DNA of 64,000 nucleotides, from NCBI GenBank assembly GCA_950022295.1, contig OX465595.1, forward strand, positions 280,313,770-280,377,769, given 5' to 3'. Under the pieces are notes generated by a model that had not been told where the DNA came from, did no database searches, and saw only the letters and a program-made list of their open reading frames with translations. Made by a program: the position numbers and the translations under genes. Of the stretch, positions 63,800 through 64,000 are shown one piece after another. The DNA is from Bromus sterilis. Taxonomy: Eukaryota > Streptophyta > Magnoliopsida > Poales > Poaceae. Every line of letters begins with the position of its first letter. Positions within the stretch are counted from its first letter, which is position 1.

Positions 63800-64000
63800 T
63801 GATACGTCTCAAACGTATCGATAATTTCTTCTCGTTCCATGCATTTTTTGTGTGATATTGCTATGATTTAGATACACTTTCATGCACTTTTGATCATATT
63901 TGGACTAACCTACTAACTCAGTGCACCCCAGTGCCAGTCCCTATTTTCTGCTGTTTTTCTATTTCAGTTTTCCCCATATAAAATGTGCTCCAAAAATCTG
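63800..64000 (+). repeat. LTR of the B/C family (partial, runs off the window)
   Basis: Starts TGATACGTCTCAAACGTATC and follows the first 200 bp of the B and C LTRs with more differences. It inserted into a 333-bp repeat unit; the 5 bp before it are ACGCT. Whether it is a solo LTR or a full element cannot be seen. Confidence 0.88.

Overview
The window is plant nuclear DNA, most likely from a Triticeae grass (wheat, Aegilops, rye or barley group). This rests on the transposon content: kilobase-scale Gypsy LTRs, Athila-type LTRs opening TGATACGTC, Tat- and Tekay-lineage polyproteins, and insertions nested inside insertions. No conventional single-copy host gene is convincing. No bacterial-type operon, rRNA, tRNA or CRISPR array was seen.

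Layout. (1) 1-11538: a decayed Tekay-type chromovirus on the minus strand (element F), with its left LTR cut by the window edge. (2) 11539-15515: remnants of a Tat-lineage element (E), also minus strand, arranged as gag-LTR-integrase end; F appears to have inserted into its gag. (3) 15516-17035: unclassified non-coding DNA and a short gene-like piece with a 21-bp in-frame minisatellite. (4) ~17035-19394: a truncated LTR of the F family. (5) 19395-19707 and 62725-63799: diverged units of a ~333-bp tandem repeat that forms the local base sequence. (6) 19708-62719: one Tat-lineage element (A, minus strand) flanked by a perfect CTTAG duplication and blown up to 43 kb by three later LTR retrotransposons. 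Two are non-autonomous Athila-type elements (B 24040-32367, C 33050-40088). The third is a Tekay chromovirus (D 43745-57416). A CACTA-like fragment (58030-~58540) also replaces part of A's reverse transcriptase. Without B, C and D, A is about 14 kb. (7) 63800-64000: start of another LTR of the B/C family.

Relative age by eye: A's LTRs differ at roughly 7% of sites, B's at about 2%, and D's at about 1-2%. This agrees with the nesting order. All polyproteins are broken by stops, frameshifts or lost catalytic residues, so everything appears inactive in its own right.

The most interesting content is accessory. Element A carries a seven-exon plus-strand gene, antisense to its gag-pol, with its own TATA box; several splice junctions preserve the reading frame, and the frame is restored when C is removed. 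The two Tekay elements D and F both carry an extra ORF of about 250 codons between PBS and gag, at nearly the same spacing, with splice-acceptor-like sequence before both this ORF and gag. B and C share LTRs and a 2.8-kb non-coding 3' region containing internal copies of their polypurine tract beside 8-bp hairpins, but they carry different coding regions. Tandem repeats lie between the convergent integrase and antisense genes in both Tat elements.
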